Shown here piece after piece: positions 1 to 9,008 of a DNA stretch of 64,000 nucleotides. The first letter of the stretch is position 1; each line of letters starts with the position of its first letter. The notes beneath the pieces are model-generated. The model saw only the letters and a list, made by a program, of their open reading frames with translations. It was not told the DNA's origin and did no database searches. Source of the stretch: Taeniopygia guttata (Eukaryota; Chordata; Aves; Passeriformes; Estrildidae); NCBI RefSeq assembly GCF_048771995.1, contig NC_133063.1:59617310-59681309 (forward strand), written 5' to 3'. The translations under genes were made by a program, and so were the position numbers.

Positions 1-213
1 TAAAAAATTCCAGTTTCATATCTTGTAATATCTTTAGAATATTTGTCTCCATCTTTCATACTAGAGTAGAGAAGAAGATGATAAAAATATAAAATTTTGC
101 AGGGGAAATCTTAATGTATCTTGTATCTGATAGGAGGATTTACCTTTCAGGTTGTATATGCGAAGTATTATTTGTATGCTTCAAAAATATGCATGGCAAA
201 TCCTACATAACTG

Positions 214-218
<5 letters not shown>

Positions 219-283
<65 letters not shown>
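219..283. repeat. (AT)n microsatellite
   Basis: An uninterrupted run of alternating A and T, about 32 dinucleotides long. It is fully self-complementary and could extrude as a cruciform. It creates artificial tyrosine/isoleucine-rich open frames on the plus strand, which are not genes. Length is likely to vary between individuals. Confidence 0.98.
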
Positions 284-285
<2 letters not shown>

Positions 286-1837
286 AATGCATGCCATGAC
301 AAATTTGACAAGTATTATGACAAAAATCTGTTTGTTTAGGGCAGGGTTTCAGAATAAAAGAGTTTTGACTGAATTGAATCATCTTTACATATCTAAATCT
401 GCAGAAACACTGAAGTAGGTGAAGATCTTAATGCACTTTTAGAAACAGTCTCCTACTTCTAACAATATTCCTAACTTCCCTCCTACAGAACTACCACTTG
501 AGGGCTGATCTGTAGAAAAGAAGAGAGATTGTACCTTCCAAAACCAGACTCCTCTTGCACACAAGTGTAATTCCAGCTAAAAGGGTCCCTGGGAGAGACA
601 ATGGCAAGAGAAAAATTACCACAGAGAGTATACCAAAATGCATAACCTGAGGCTGTTGCAACAAAACTTCTGAAGATATTGTATATTTTTAATAAGGAAT
701 GAACCCCAGCCTTTCACAACTCCAGCTGTCTGGGCAGTCTATCATATTTCTCTGGAAATGATAAGGATATGCAAGGATAAGGAAGAGGAACTCAGGTGGT
801 TGATTTCCCACAAGCTCTCTGAAGTCTGTTGCAGAGCTGTAAAGTGTTCTTGATGTGATTTTTAATTTTAAAGAGTTGCCACTTGTGACCGGCAAACCTG
901 CATCCCAAAAAAGGACACATTCTGAATTTATTCTGAGAACTGGAAGAAAGCATCTCATAATTAAACTGCTTTCAAGTGCTCACCCTCTGTGCATTCAGCT
1001 TTCTAATTAATTATTTTCCACAAGTGTTTCTGTGTGAAAATTCTAGTATCCTATATAGAAAATATGCTTTATCTCTGAGAGCATAGAAATCTTAGAACAT
1101 GGATCTTGTGAATAGTTAGAGAAAAAATAAAGTTATCAATTTAAGCAGATTGGACAAGAGGCAACAGTGACAAGTTATAGCAAGGGAAATTCCAGTTGGA
1201 TATAGGGTAAAAAAATATTGCCATAAGAATAGTTTAAGGACAGGCCAAGTTGCCCAGAAATGTTGAGTAATATCCAATCCTGGAGTATGCCAAGATGTGA
1301 TTGAACAAATTCCTAGCAAAGTAAGCTAGCTTTGAAATCAGACCTCCTGAAGCAAGAGCCAGATGACCTGTAGAGTTTCTTCCACTCTCAGCTATCCTGT
1401 GGCCCCACATTCTTCCCACAGCATCACCTTTCAGCACAGCTGGCATGCCAGGCTACATCCCAGAGCAAATCCGGGGAACAAGCTTATCATATGGCAATTC
1501 ACATCACAAAAATTTTACTATCAATCAGGTTAAGCACTTGCTACCTTAATTTCACCCTGGTACTTTATGGTAAATTTTCATGTGATGGTTATAATTCAAT
1601 TTAAAAATGAGGTTTTCAACTTTTAAATATGCAAAGTATTCCCTTTTGTTATCTCTATAGTAAATCATTCATATCTAAAGCTTAATCTTCCATTGTAAAT
1701 CACAACTAATCTCCAAATTAACTTTCCATTTTCTTCTATTATTTGGCTTCTGTCCAAAAGTAGACAGTAAAGGTAAAATCTTGGCCCCTCTACATAAAAT
1801 GGAACATTTCAAAATTGGTTTCATTATGTAAGATTTT
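284..1837. other. AT-rich unique sequence, no gene seen
   Basis: No coding frame, RNA gene or recognisable repeat can be supported here. Frames are short and stop-rich on both strands. The stretch is ordinary non-coding sequence between the AT microsatellite and a CR1 fragment. Confidence 0.6.
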
Positions 1838-2965
1838 CATAGAACCATCATAGAATAGTTTGGATTAGCAGGGACCTTAAAATTATCTAGTTCCAACCTC
1901 TCCTGCCAAGTAGACCTGGTTGGCAAGAGCTCCATTCAACCTGGCCTTTGATATTTTTAGGAATGGGACATTCACAGCTTTTCTGGACAACAGGTTCCGA
2001 TGCCTCACCACCCTCTAGATAAAGAATTTTCTCCTGACATCCAATCAAAACTTCTCCTCTTTGAGTTTTAAAGTGTTCCCCATTGTCCTGTCACTACTTT
2101 CCCATGCAAAAAACAGTCTCTATCTACCTTTTCTGTAAGTACTCTTCAAATGCTGGAAGATTGCTATACGGTCTAGTCAGAGCCTTCTCCATGCTGAACA
2201 ATCCCAAATGACTCAGTCAGTTCTCATAGGAGAGGTGCTCCAGCCCTCTGATTGTCTTGGTGGCCTCTTCTGTACTCCCTCCAGCAGGTCCATGTCCTTC
2301 CTGTGCTGTGACCCCAGAGCTGATGCAGCCCTGCAGGTGGGGTCTCAGCAGAGCAGAGGGGCAGAATCCCCTCCCTCCCCTGCTGCCCACAGGGCTCTGG
2401 ATGCAGCTCAGGACACATGTGGCTCTCTGGGCTGTGAGTGCCCATGGCTGGGTCATGTCCAGCCTCTCACCCACAGCACCCCCAAGTCCTTCTGGGCAGG
2501 GCTGCTCTCAGCTCCTAGTCTGTGCTCTTTCCTGGGATTGTTCTGGTCCGGGTGCAGCACTTTGCACTTGCACTTGTTGAATCTCCTGAGGTTCTCCTGG
2601 GCCCACTGCACAAGTTTGTCCAGATCCCTCTGGATGGCATTGAGGCGCCTGGGTCCTATAGTGTCAGCTGCACTGCTCAGCTTCATGTCATTTGCAAACT
2701 TGCTGAGGGTACACTCAATCCCTCTGTCCGCATCACTGATAAATATACTGAATAGTACCAGTTCCAGGACAGAGCCCTGAGGACACCACTCTTCTACTGG
2801 CTGCCACCTGGACTTAGAGCTACTGGCCACAACTCTCTGCCCAGTTCCTTATCCACCAAATAGTTCACCCATCAAACCATGTCTCTCCAATTTGTAGATA
2901 AGGATGCCATATGGGACCATGAAAGCCTTACAGAAAACTAGACAGATAAGATCCACATCTGTGAT
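1838..2965 (-). mobile_element. CR1 LINE fragment, 5'-truncated
   Basis: Read on the minus strand this is the 3' part of a CR1 non-LTR retrotransposon. The left edge holds the element's 3' terminus, seen on the plus strand as two imperfect catagaa-type repeats. It continues through the typical 3' UTR, for example the reverse complement of CR1 text around 1900-2120. It ends with the C-terminal part of the reverse transcriptase, which becomes unrecognisable near 2965. About 1.1 kb of a roughly 4.5-kb parent is present, so this is the usual 5'-truncated copy. CR1 elements are the dominant LINEs of birds. Many substitutions indicate an old, inactive copy. The right boundary is approximate. Confidence 0.93.
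2453..2830 (-). pseudogene. CR1 reverse transcriptase remnant (C-terminal part)
   Basis: A 125-codon open stretch on the minus strand covers the back half of a CR1 ORF2 reverse transcriptase. It contains the family's PQGSVL motif at about residues 17-22. The catalytic motif reads FAND at residues 45-48, where an active CR1 enzyme has an aspartate pair (F/Y-A-D-D). The first catalytic aspartate is therefore replaced by asparagine. Downstream is the CR1-typical stretch around IQRDLDKL (residues 66-73). The frame lacks the fingers, palm start and endonuclease domain and ends early, so it is a dead fragment. The frame on the opposite strand (2208-2780) is its antisense shadow. Confidence 0.85.
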
Positions 2966-4723
2966 TAATCTGTTCTTGTGTATTTCAGTTAACATTTCCT
3001 AAAACTCACTTGATTTATTATTATTTAGATAGCAAACAAATAGCATTTCTATACATCTGTATGCAAATCTGATTCTGATTTTTCAGTGCAATTTTGCTCA
3101 CAGTTCTCTGTATTTGACGCTCCAGAAACCCTAGGTAAAATGCTCTTGACTTCTGAATATCTATTAAATTAGACTCAACTTATCCCTATCTCCAGAATCC
3201 AGTTCAAGTTTTACCTATATTCTGTGTCTGGAGCCCCAGTCATATGGCCTGTTGTAAAACCATTTGCAAGCCATGTCAGTTAATTACTAGGCAAAAGTTC
3301 TGTCTGTCATTAATTGTGACTCTTCTTCATTCTTTCTGTCCTGACAATATGTGAATTCTCAGAAGGAAAACAAGCCACAAGGCCAGTCTGAATTCCTTGG
3401 TGATCTGTTTTTACCACATCTGGCTTTCTTTCATTAGATATATGCACAATTAGACCTGTAATTATGGCTCCTATTATCCCCTCCTTACTAATCTGGTGAC
3501 AGATGTTCCCTCTGGCATTTGGTAGTTCTTAGATACAAGATAAGAGAGATAAGTTAAGGAAGGTAAGATATTAACTTGGATTGTCAACACACCATTGTCC
3601 AAAGACAAGCAGAAAGGCTAGGTGATCAGGAGAAGTGGAAAAGGAAATTGTTATGCTCAGCCATAGACACTGAGATTCTAACAGGGATGAAATAGTACAT
3701 GTGAGTGCATTTATGGAAAACCAGATGAGAGCTGCCAGATGGGTGGAGGCATATGCTCAGCAATATTATTTAGAAAAATAAAATTGGCTGGAAATAACAG
3801 AAAAAAATCTTACACATGGGGAGAAAAGAAAAGGATGCAGAAATTGAATTTCTTCGTCACACCAACTAGCTTGTTTTTTCAGGGCTTTTCCCTCCTTCCT
3901 AGATTTCTTTCAAGCTTTCTTAAAAACAGTTATTTGGAAGATAATGTGTTTGTCTACGATTACCAGGAGGCATAAGTAGCCACTAAAACCAGGTTCTGTA
4001 TTCAACATGAGAAGTTTAGGTCATTCAGTAGGGTATCAATGAATCCAAAAAAAGTGATAGGAAGTTGCAGAAAATTCAAAGAATAACATCTCAAAGGAGA
4101 GGATCTTAAGATGAAATTATTCTAGAAAGTGTGAAAACAGGGCTCTATTTCTAAGAATAATCTGAGGCAGCAAAGAAGCAAGCAGGGAATCTGGATGCAT
4201 GTTGTCACCTACTTGCCCTTAGCAATCACAGTGAGGCAAGCTCTCATATGTCAGTTTTGCATATTGGAGATGAAGTTCTGATTCCAGTGTGATAGGAGAA
4301 GAAGCAGGGAAGAGAAAAAGTATTACAAATAATTTTTCGCTGGTATCACAATCCATAGAAACAGAAGTAATTAGTAAAGATTTCCACAGCAACGTCTTCA
4401 TAAAACAGCACACAATAACAAAAAAACCCCCAGAGTTAAATCAGCTCTTCTATTATTGAGCTTCTAGGCTAAACTACATCTTCCATGGCCAGTACAGATT
4501 CCTGTACAAAGTATGCTTCTCCAGCTAGCCTGAATTTTCTGTGCTAGACTGCATTTCTGAGTAGAATAAGGAAGATCTTTAGAGACTCACCAAACTGATA
4601 TCCATGTCAAACTTCAAGTTTAGGATTCTTCAGTGTTGGGACAATCAATACCTCTTTTCTACCCCACCTTTAATAAAATACCACTAGCCCCCTGCAGAAG
4701 CAAAACATATTAATACACTAGTC
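2966..4723. other. Unique sequence, no gene seen
   Basis: AT-rich sequence with no supportable gene, RNA or repeat. A 78-codon plus-strand frame at 3739-3975 has no recognisable domain and is within chance length. Confidence 0.55.
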
Positions 4724-4728
4724 TTGGG
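4724..4728. repeat. Target-site duplication, left copy (TTGGG)
   Basis: TTGGG lies directly left of the TG that opens the outer LTR. The same five bases follow its closing CA at 8355-8359. A 5-bp duplication is typical of ERVL-like (class III) elements in birds. Confidence 0.75.
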
Positions 4729-4901
4729 TGTCTAGGTTTGAAAAGACAGGAGTCTGTGAAGGAAGGCAAAAGCCTCCTGTGAAATGGAAAAGGTAAACCC
4801 CCTCCCTCCGAATTACCACAACTTAACAAAAGGCTCTCAGGCAAAGATATGGGAATGGGAATAACAGTTCTTTACTAGGAAAAAACTAAATAAAAATAAT
4901 A

Positions 4902-4907
4902 ATAACA
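4902..4907. repeat. Target-site duplication, left copy (ATAACA)
   Basis: ATAACA immediately precedes the inner provirus and recurs directly after it at 7866-7871. A 6-bp duplication is the size made by alpha- and betaretroviral-type (class II, ERVK-like) integrases. Confidence 0.9.
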
Positions 4908-5428
4908 TGTTGCCATGCGAGATCGGCTCCGGGCGGACACCTGCGGGCACCACGGCGAGGAAGGGAGAGGAGGTGGCGGCCGCTTTCCCCTCGACTCTGC
5001 GAGGCTCAGTTATAGCGCAGGAACAGACGAAATGGTGACACGGGGCTCGGGTGCAAACACGTGTTTATTGTGTGAGCGTGTCCCCGAGACCCCGGGGTAC
5101 CGAGCGGGGGTTGGTTATACCCTGTGCTGGGGGCAGGGGGGGCGGGGGGGAACCTGAGCCACGGCCAATGGGACGGGAGGCAGGGGACAGGGGCAGGGAA
5201 ACCCTGGGGACCACGATGGGAAAGCCGCGGGGTGGGGGTGGGGGGACGGGGAACGGGGGGGGCAGGGATGGACCGTGTGGTGAGGGGGAGAGGTAAGGGA
5301 ACAAAGGGTCGGGACAAGGGACCGCGGGGGGAGGGGGAGTGATAAGGGAATGCAGGACAAAGGGGGAACGCGAGGGAAGGGGGGAAGGGGAATGGGGGGG
5401 GGGGGGACAGAAAATTACAAATCCTACA
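4908..5428 (-). repeat. 3' LTR of the inner provirus
   Basis: 521 bp, matching 7327-7865 over most of its length. On the minus strand it has an AATAAA signal at 5064-5069, a TATA-like TATAAC at 5114-5119 and an inverted CCAAT at about 5165-5169. This is a compact promoter layout with a short R region. The plus strand is extremely G-rich at 5135-5405, with many runs of three or more G. By eye roughly 20 substitutions separate it from the 5' LTR over the alignable part. A G-rich minisatellite-like block around 5225-5280 differs in length between the copies. Confidence 0.9.
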
Positions 5429-7326
5429 GATCACTCTTTTGAAATTACATAAAGGAAAGGGAGTTGTGATGTAAAAACAAATTAGCAACGTTACAAATTT
5501 GAGAGATATTAGAAAGTGATACACCAATCATAGTTACAATGAATGGGGCAAAAATCTTTTCCACATTACAATTTAAGATAAAGGATACAAAATTATCATA
5601 AACACATTCTGTATCGAGGATGAAAGCAGGATTCATGACATGATGCTTGTGGTTTTTCAAATTCTAGCAGAGCAGAAGCAGGCAGCAAACAGAGACGTGG
5701 TTTCTCCAATTTGATTATTTGATTGCGAAGTTGGCATAGCATTGTGGGCAATAATTAGAGAGGATGATTTTTCCTTCTATAAGATATAACTCAATCCAAG
5801 AAGTTATTTCCAAATTATCACAAGCAATGGGAAAAACTTGTATTGAAATAATAAGGGAACTTTGGACAAGGTACATTTAGGAGATGAGACAGAGGGGTGA
5901 CCCTGGGCGCCACTGTTTCAGGGGAAAGAAAACAGTGGAGCTCTGGTCTGGGTTTCCAGCTCCACTCCCTTTGAAGGACCCCCCCCCACCACCACCACCC
6001 AGCAAAGGGGAAAGCTCTCTTACAAAGGGAGGTCCTCTAATGGAGGGACCCCTCCGGCAATCCCTCCCATCAGAGGGGGAGCCAGAAGAAGGACTGAGGG
6101 ATTAATCCAACCTCACCTCGTCCTCAATAGGGGCTGGCTCGCTGCGGGATGGTGCAGGGCGATGGGGGGATGGGTGGGGCTGGCGGGAAAACGTGGGTGG
6201 AAGAGAAGGGTCAAGGCAGGAAAATGGGGTCCCTGTAGCATGGCCAGCACCATCCTGGGAGGGGGTGCTGGGTGCACTGCATCTCGCTCGGGGAGACACA
6301 GCCAATGCCACCCCTAAGGGAGGATAACAGTGTCCGGCAGGGCACTTGGGGCAGCTCGGCCGCGGCCATCCCCAAGGGAGAAGGTTTGGGGAAGTCCATG
6401 GGGAAAAGGGAAGGGGGGGCTTCGCAGAAGCCGAGGGGAAAATCTGCAGGAGAGGGGCCCAACGCGGCTGGAAGCCGACAAAATGCATGGATGTGAAGGG
6501 CCTCTCTTAAGATGCTAACAATTCTCCCATAGCTGACGTGTCACCGTTTACAATCCTGTCCTATTGGTTCCTTTTGACGCGCCCTGCCCCCATAGCCCAG
6601 AATAGGGAGGAGAGGGTAGAAAAGGCAGCTTTCCGAGAAAGAGAAGGAGCTTTCCGGTATGAGTTACCCCAAAAAGACCGAGCGAGGTTGCGTCCTCCTT
6701 GGAAAAGAAAAAGCCTCCCGGCCACCAGGGACATGCAAGCCTTGCACGTCTGGATGCGGATGGTGGTTAAAACGCAGAAAAGAAAAAAAGGTAGCCCAGC
6801 CGCCCGCCAGGGTCCCACCCTGCTCTGACCCAACTTACCCTCCAGGCTCGGGCAGTGAAATCTCTAGCTCTCTCTTCGGTGATGGAAAATCGCGCTAAAC
6901 TGAGGACATATTCTTTCACGGTTTGGTTCTCCCAGAAGCCTGCGTGTTCCCGTTAACCAGAGTTCACCCTTGAAACCCTGGGTTCGGCCACTATCAACCT
7001 CTGGTCCCCGTTCAAATGCTGTCCCCCTGACGGGCCACTCTTCGAGCTCAGTCCATCAAGCCACTGCCAAACTGCCCCTCTTTGTGCTCGGGTAAGTCTA
7101 CCCGGCTCCTGGCCCCTGCAGTCCGGCTGCCCCCGCAGCACGGCTGCTCCCGGGCGGGTTAGAGAGCACGCCGGCGAGGACAGAAGAGGGTCCCGGAGCT
7201 TCGAGTTTGTTTTCCACCCGGCAAATCCACTCCTCTTAGCGTCTGCAGAGCTCTTGCAGCAGCAGAGTTCCTTTCTCTCTCCCCCCTTTCACAAATGGAT
7301 GGAAATAACCATCCTCTGCTACCATT
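5429..7326 (-). other. Core of the inner provirus, no recognisable gag/pol/env
   Basis: On the minus strand this runs from the primer site to the 3' LTR. No frame longer than about 130 codons occurs in the sense direction, and none shows a retroviral protease, reverse transcriptase, integrase or zinc-knuckle motif. The frame at 6102-6488 is proline-rich low complexity. A consensus-like splice donor GGTAAGT sits at 6833-6839 on the minus strand, about 470 bases after the primer site. The part next to the 3' LTR (about 5429-5880) is much more AT-rich than the rest and may be a decayed coding remnant. The polypurine tract expected just before the 3' LTR is weak (AAAAGAG near 5433-5441, minus strand). 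It may be a packaging and leader region expanded at the expense of coding sequence. Confidence 0.65.
7307..7324 (-). promoter_or_regulatory. Primer-binding site for initiator tRNA-Met
   Basis: On the minus strand the sequence begins TGGTAGCAGAGGATGGTT, two bases after the end of the 5' LTR. Its complement on the plus strand, AACCATCCTCTGCTACCA, equals the last 18 bases of vertebrate initiator tRNA-Met including the added CCA, as I recall that tRNA. All 18 positions match. Such a site is where the tRNA primes minus-strand DNA synthesis. Its position and the intact TGG start fix both the element's direction and the LTR boundary. Confidence 0.88.
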
Positions 7327-7865
7327 TGTTGCCATACAAAATCAGCTCCGGGCGGACACCTGCGGGCAGCATGGCGAGGAGGGGAGAGGAGGTGGCGGCC
7401 GTTTTCCCCTCGGCTCTGCGAGGCTCAGTTCGAGCGCAGGAACAGACGAAATGGTGACACGGAGCTCGGGTGCAAACACGTCTTTATTGTGTGATCGTGT
7501 CCCTGAGACCCCGGGGTACCGAGCGGGGGGCTCGGTTATACCCCGTGCCGGGGGCGGGGGGGGCGGGGGGGAACCTGAGCCGTGGCCAATGGGACGGGAG
7601 GCAGGGGACAGGGGCAGGGAAACCCTGGGGACCGCGATGGGAAAGCCGCGGGGGTGGGCAGAGACAGCCCGCGTGGTGAGGGGAAAGGCGGGGGGGACAG
7701 GGGACAGGGACCAGACCGCATGGTGAGGGGGAGAGGTAAGGGAACAAAGGGTCGGGACAAGGGACCGCGGGGGGAGGGGGAGTGATGCGGGAATGCAGGA
7801 CAAAGGGGGAACGCGAGAGAAGGGGGGAAGGGGAATGGGGGGGAGAGAAAATTACAAATCCTACA
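7327..7865 (-). repeat. 5' LTR of the inner provirus
   Basis: 539 bp, the promoter-bearing copy. On the minus strand it carries TATAAC at 7535-7540 and AATAAA at 7483-7488, about 50 bases apart, so R is short. An inverted CCAAT lies upstream at about 7587. U3 is strongly C-rich on the transcribed-sense strand (G-rich on plus, about 7550-7840). Compared with the 3' LTR it has a different version of the G-rich block near 7650-7720. Confidence 0.9.
7535..7540 (-). promoter_or_regulatory. TATA-like box of the 5' LTR
   Basis: TATAAC on the minus strand, within GGGTATAACC. It lies about 50 bases upstream of the AATAAA signal and downstream of an inverted CCAAT. The same arrangement exists in the 3' LTR. 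Function is inferred from position. Confidence 0.55.
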
Positions 7866-7871
7866 ATAACA
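7866..7871. repeat. Target-site duplication, right copy (ATAACA)
   Basis: Identical to 4902-4907. The two copies bracket the inner provirus exactly at its TG/CA ends. Confidence 0.9.
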
Positions 7872-8354
7872 AAACAAATGTAATTAGTACAAACTAGTGA
7901 TGGAGTCAGAAACCTGGCACCCTGAGGAGTCAGCGGGGTAGTAGTCCAGTTAAAATGGTGGCTGCTCCTCCTGGAGTGGCAGATGAGATGCTGCTGAAGT
8001 GGTGATCTCTAGAAGGGTGTAGTTTTCTCTGAAGGTCTGGTAGTAGTTGGGCCTGGTCTTCCTCTGGGAATTCAGCAGAGAAGAAGCTGCTCCTCTGGGA
8101 ATCCAGCATAGTGGCTGGCAGTGTCTCAAAAAGTGCTGATTTTATGCAGGTAAGAATGCTTGGCTCCTCCCCTCTGGGTGGAGCGTCTCACAATGGGATG
8201 ATGTAACTTTACCGGTCATGCAGTCAGTCATTCAATAGTCTATTAACAGAAGATATCTTCCCGGAGGGAGACATTGTTCTTGGAAGAGATAAGAAAACTG
8301 CCCAACCTCCAACACATGGCAACAGAATACATGCTTATCTTACAAGCCAGGACA

Positions 8355-8359
8355 TTGGG
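8355..8359. repeat. Target-site duplication, right copy (TTGGG)
   Basis: Matches 4724-4728 and follows the terminal CA of the outer LTR. Confidence 0.75.
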
Positions 8360-8587
8360 TAAAATAACAAGGCATGGGAAGGCTTTGAACAGAGACACTG
8401 CTGCAGACCTGATGGTCCCATTTATGCTGCTTTTTAAGCCTTCTCTTCTGTTCTGCCCTGAGCTCCTTCCCTCCCTAAAAGGTCCCTAAGGCATATCCAC
8501 AGAATATGAGGCACGCCTGTGGAGCACGCAGGTTTCCCACTTCTGTCCCACAAGCCACTAAGGCGTGTTTCCAGCTTCTCATAGACC

Positions 8588-8619
<32 letters not shown>

Positions 8620-8760
8620 CCACAACAAGAAGAAAAAAAAAACCTAAAAAAAACCCTAAAAAGTCCCCTCCAAATATTCACAAAAAATTTTAAATCCTCA
8701 CAAAAACCCCCAAACCAAAACTAAAGCAAAAAGAAACCAAAAAAACCCCCAAAAATATGA
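8588..8760. repeat. Poly(A) run and A-rich low-complexity tract
   Basis: A pure run of about 29 A (8588-8616) is followed by A-rich, CCC-interrupted sequence to about 8760. No AATAAA signal or gene-like sequence precedes it, so a retrocopy tail is not supported. The preceding 8360-8587 is unique sequence without a gene. Confidence 0.9.
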
Positions 8761-8881
8761 CAGCGAAAACACACGGAGAGAGGATGTGAGCCAGAGATGT
8801 GTTCTCCAAGCTGTTGACCTTTCAGGCAGCAGCAGCACCTGTCTGCACCCATACCTGGCATCCCACACTCATCTGAAAGGC

Positions 8882-8946
8882 TGGGGATATGTACATATCT
8901 GGTCCTGGCGATATGTACCTGTACCTGGTCCTGGGGATATGTACGC
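8882..8946. repeat. Short minisatellite, about 25-bp unit
   Basis: Roughly two and a half imperfect copies of a unit built from GATATGTAC and CTGGTCCTGG. It merges on the right into a TGTG-rich tract. Confidence 0.8.
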
Positions 8947-9008
8947 GTGGGTGCTTATGTGCACATGTGCGTATGTGTATGTGGAAGATGTGTATGTGTA
9001 TGTGGAAG
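8947..9008. repeat. GT-rich tract with duplicated GTATGTGTATGTGG
   Basis: Sequence made of TATG/TGTG words. The block TGTATGTGTATGTGGAAG is partly repeated. Frames across it (cysteine/valine repeats) are artefacts of the repeat. Confidence 0.8.

Larger units (their letters stand above)
4908..7865 (-). mobile_element. Short complete provirus (ERVK-like TSD, initiator-Met primer site), apparently non-coding
   Basis: This is a 2.96-kb element with two long terminal repeats (4908-5428 and 7327-7865), a 1.9-kb core and a 6-bp target duplication ATAACA. Both LTRs run from TGTTGCCAT to ATCCTACA on the plus strand, so they have TG...CA ends. Direction is set by the primer-binding site just left of 7327 and by AATAAA signals on the minus strand. 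The 5' LTR is therefore the right-hand copy. A full retrovirus needs about 7-9 kb. Here gag, pol and env cannot be recognised, so the element would depend on enzymes from another virus. The whole body is GC-rich and keeps many CpGs, unlike its surroundings, which suggests relative youth. It interrupts the older LTR and so came later. Confidence 0.88.
4729..8354 (-). mobile_element. Older solo LTR (ERVL-like), split by a younger provirus
   Basis: The element is present as 4729-4907 and 7872-8354, about 660 bp in total, separated by the inserted provirus. Joined at the 6-bp duplication of the inner element, the pieces run from TGTCTAGG to CCAGGACA, the expected TG...CA ends, flanked by TTGGG on both sides. 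Orientation is minus: a TATA-like ATAAAA lies at 8140-8145 and an AGTAAA polyadenylation-type signal at 4871-4876 on the minus strand. No internal retroviral region accompanies it, so it is a solo LTR left by recombination. Resemblance to songbird ERVL LTRs is from memory. The TSD and ends are read directly. Confidence 0.82.

Noticed and set aside
2208..2780. 190-codon plus-strand open frame
   Set aside because: It is antisense to the minus-strand CR1 reverse transcriptase and 3' UTR; low-diversity Ser/Leu composition, no domain.
5006..5527. 173-codon minus-strand proline-rich frame, and its counterpart at 7342-7803
   Set aside because: Generated by C-rich LTR sequence. The frame crosses the LTR boundary and differs between the two LTR copies.
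6561..6833. Minus-strand frame beginning like a Met-Gly-Gln gag start
   Set aside because: The first codon is TTG, not ATG, and the frame shows no matrix, capsid or zinc-knuckle features.
8588..8760. Poly(A) tract as the tail of a processed gene copy
   Set aside because: No AATAAA signal, no gene-like sequence upstream and no flanking duplication.
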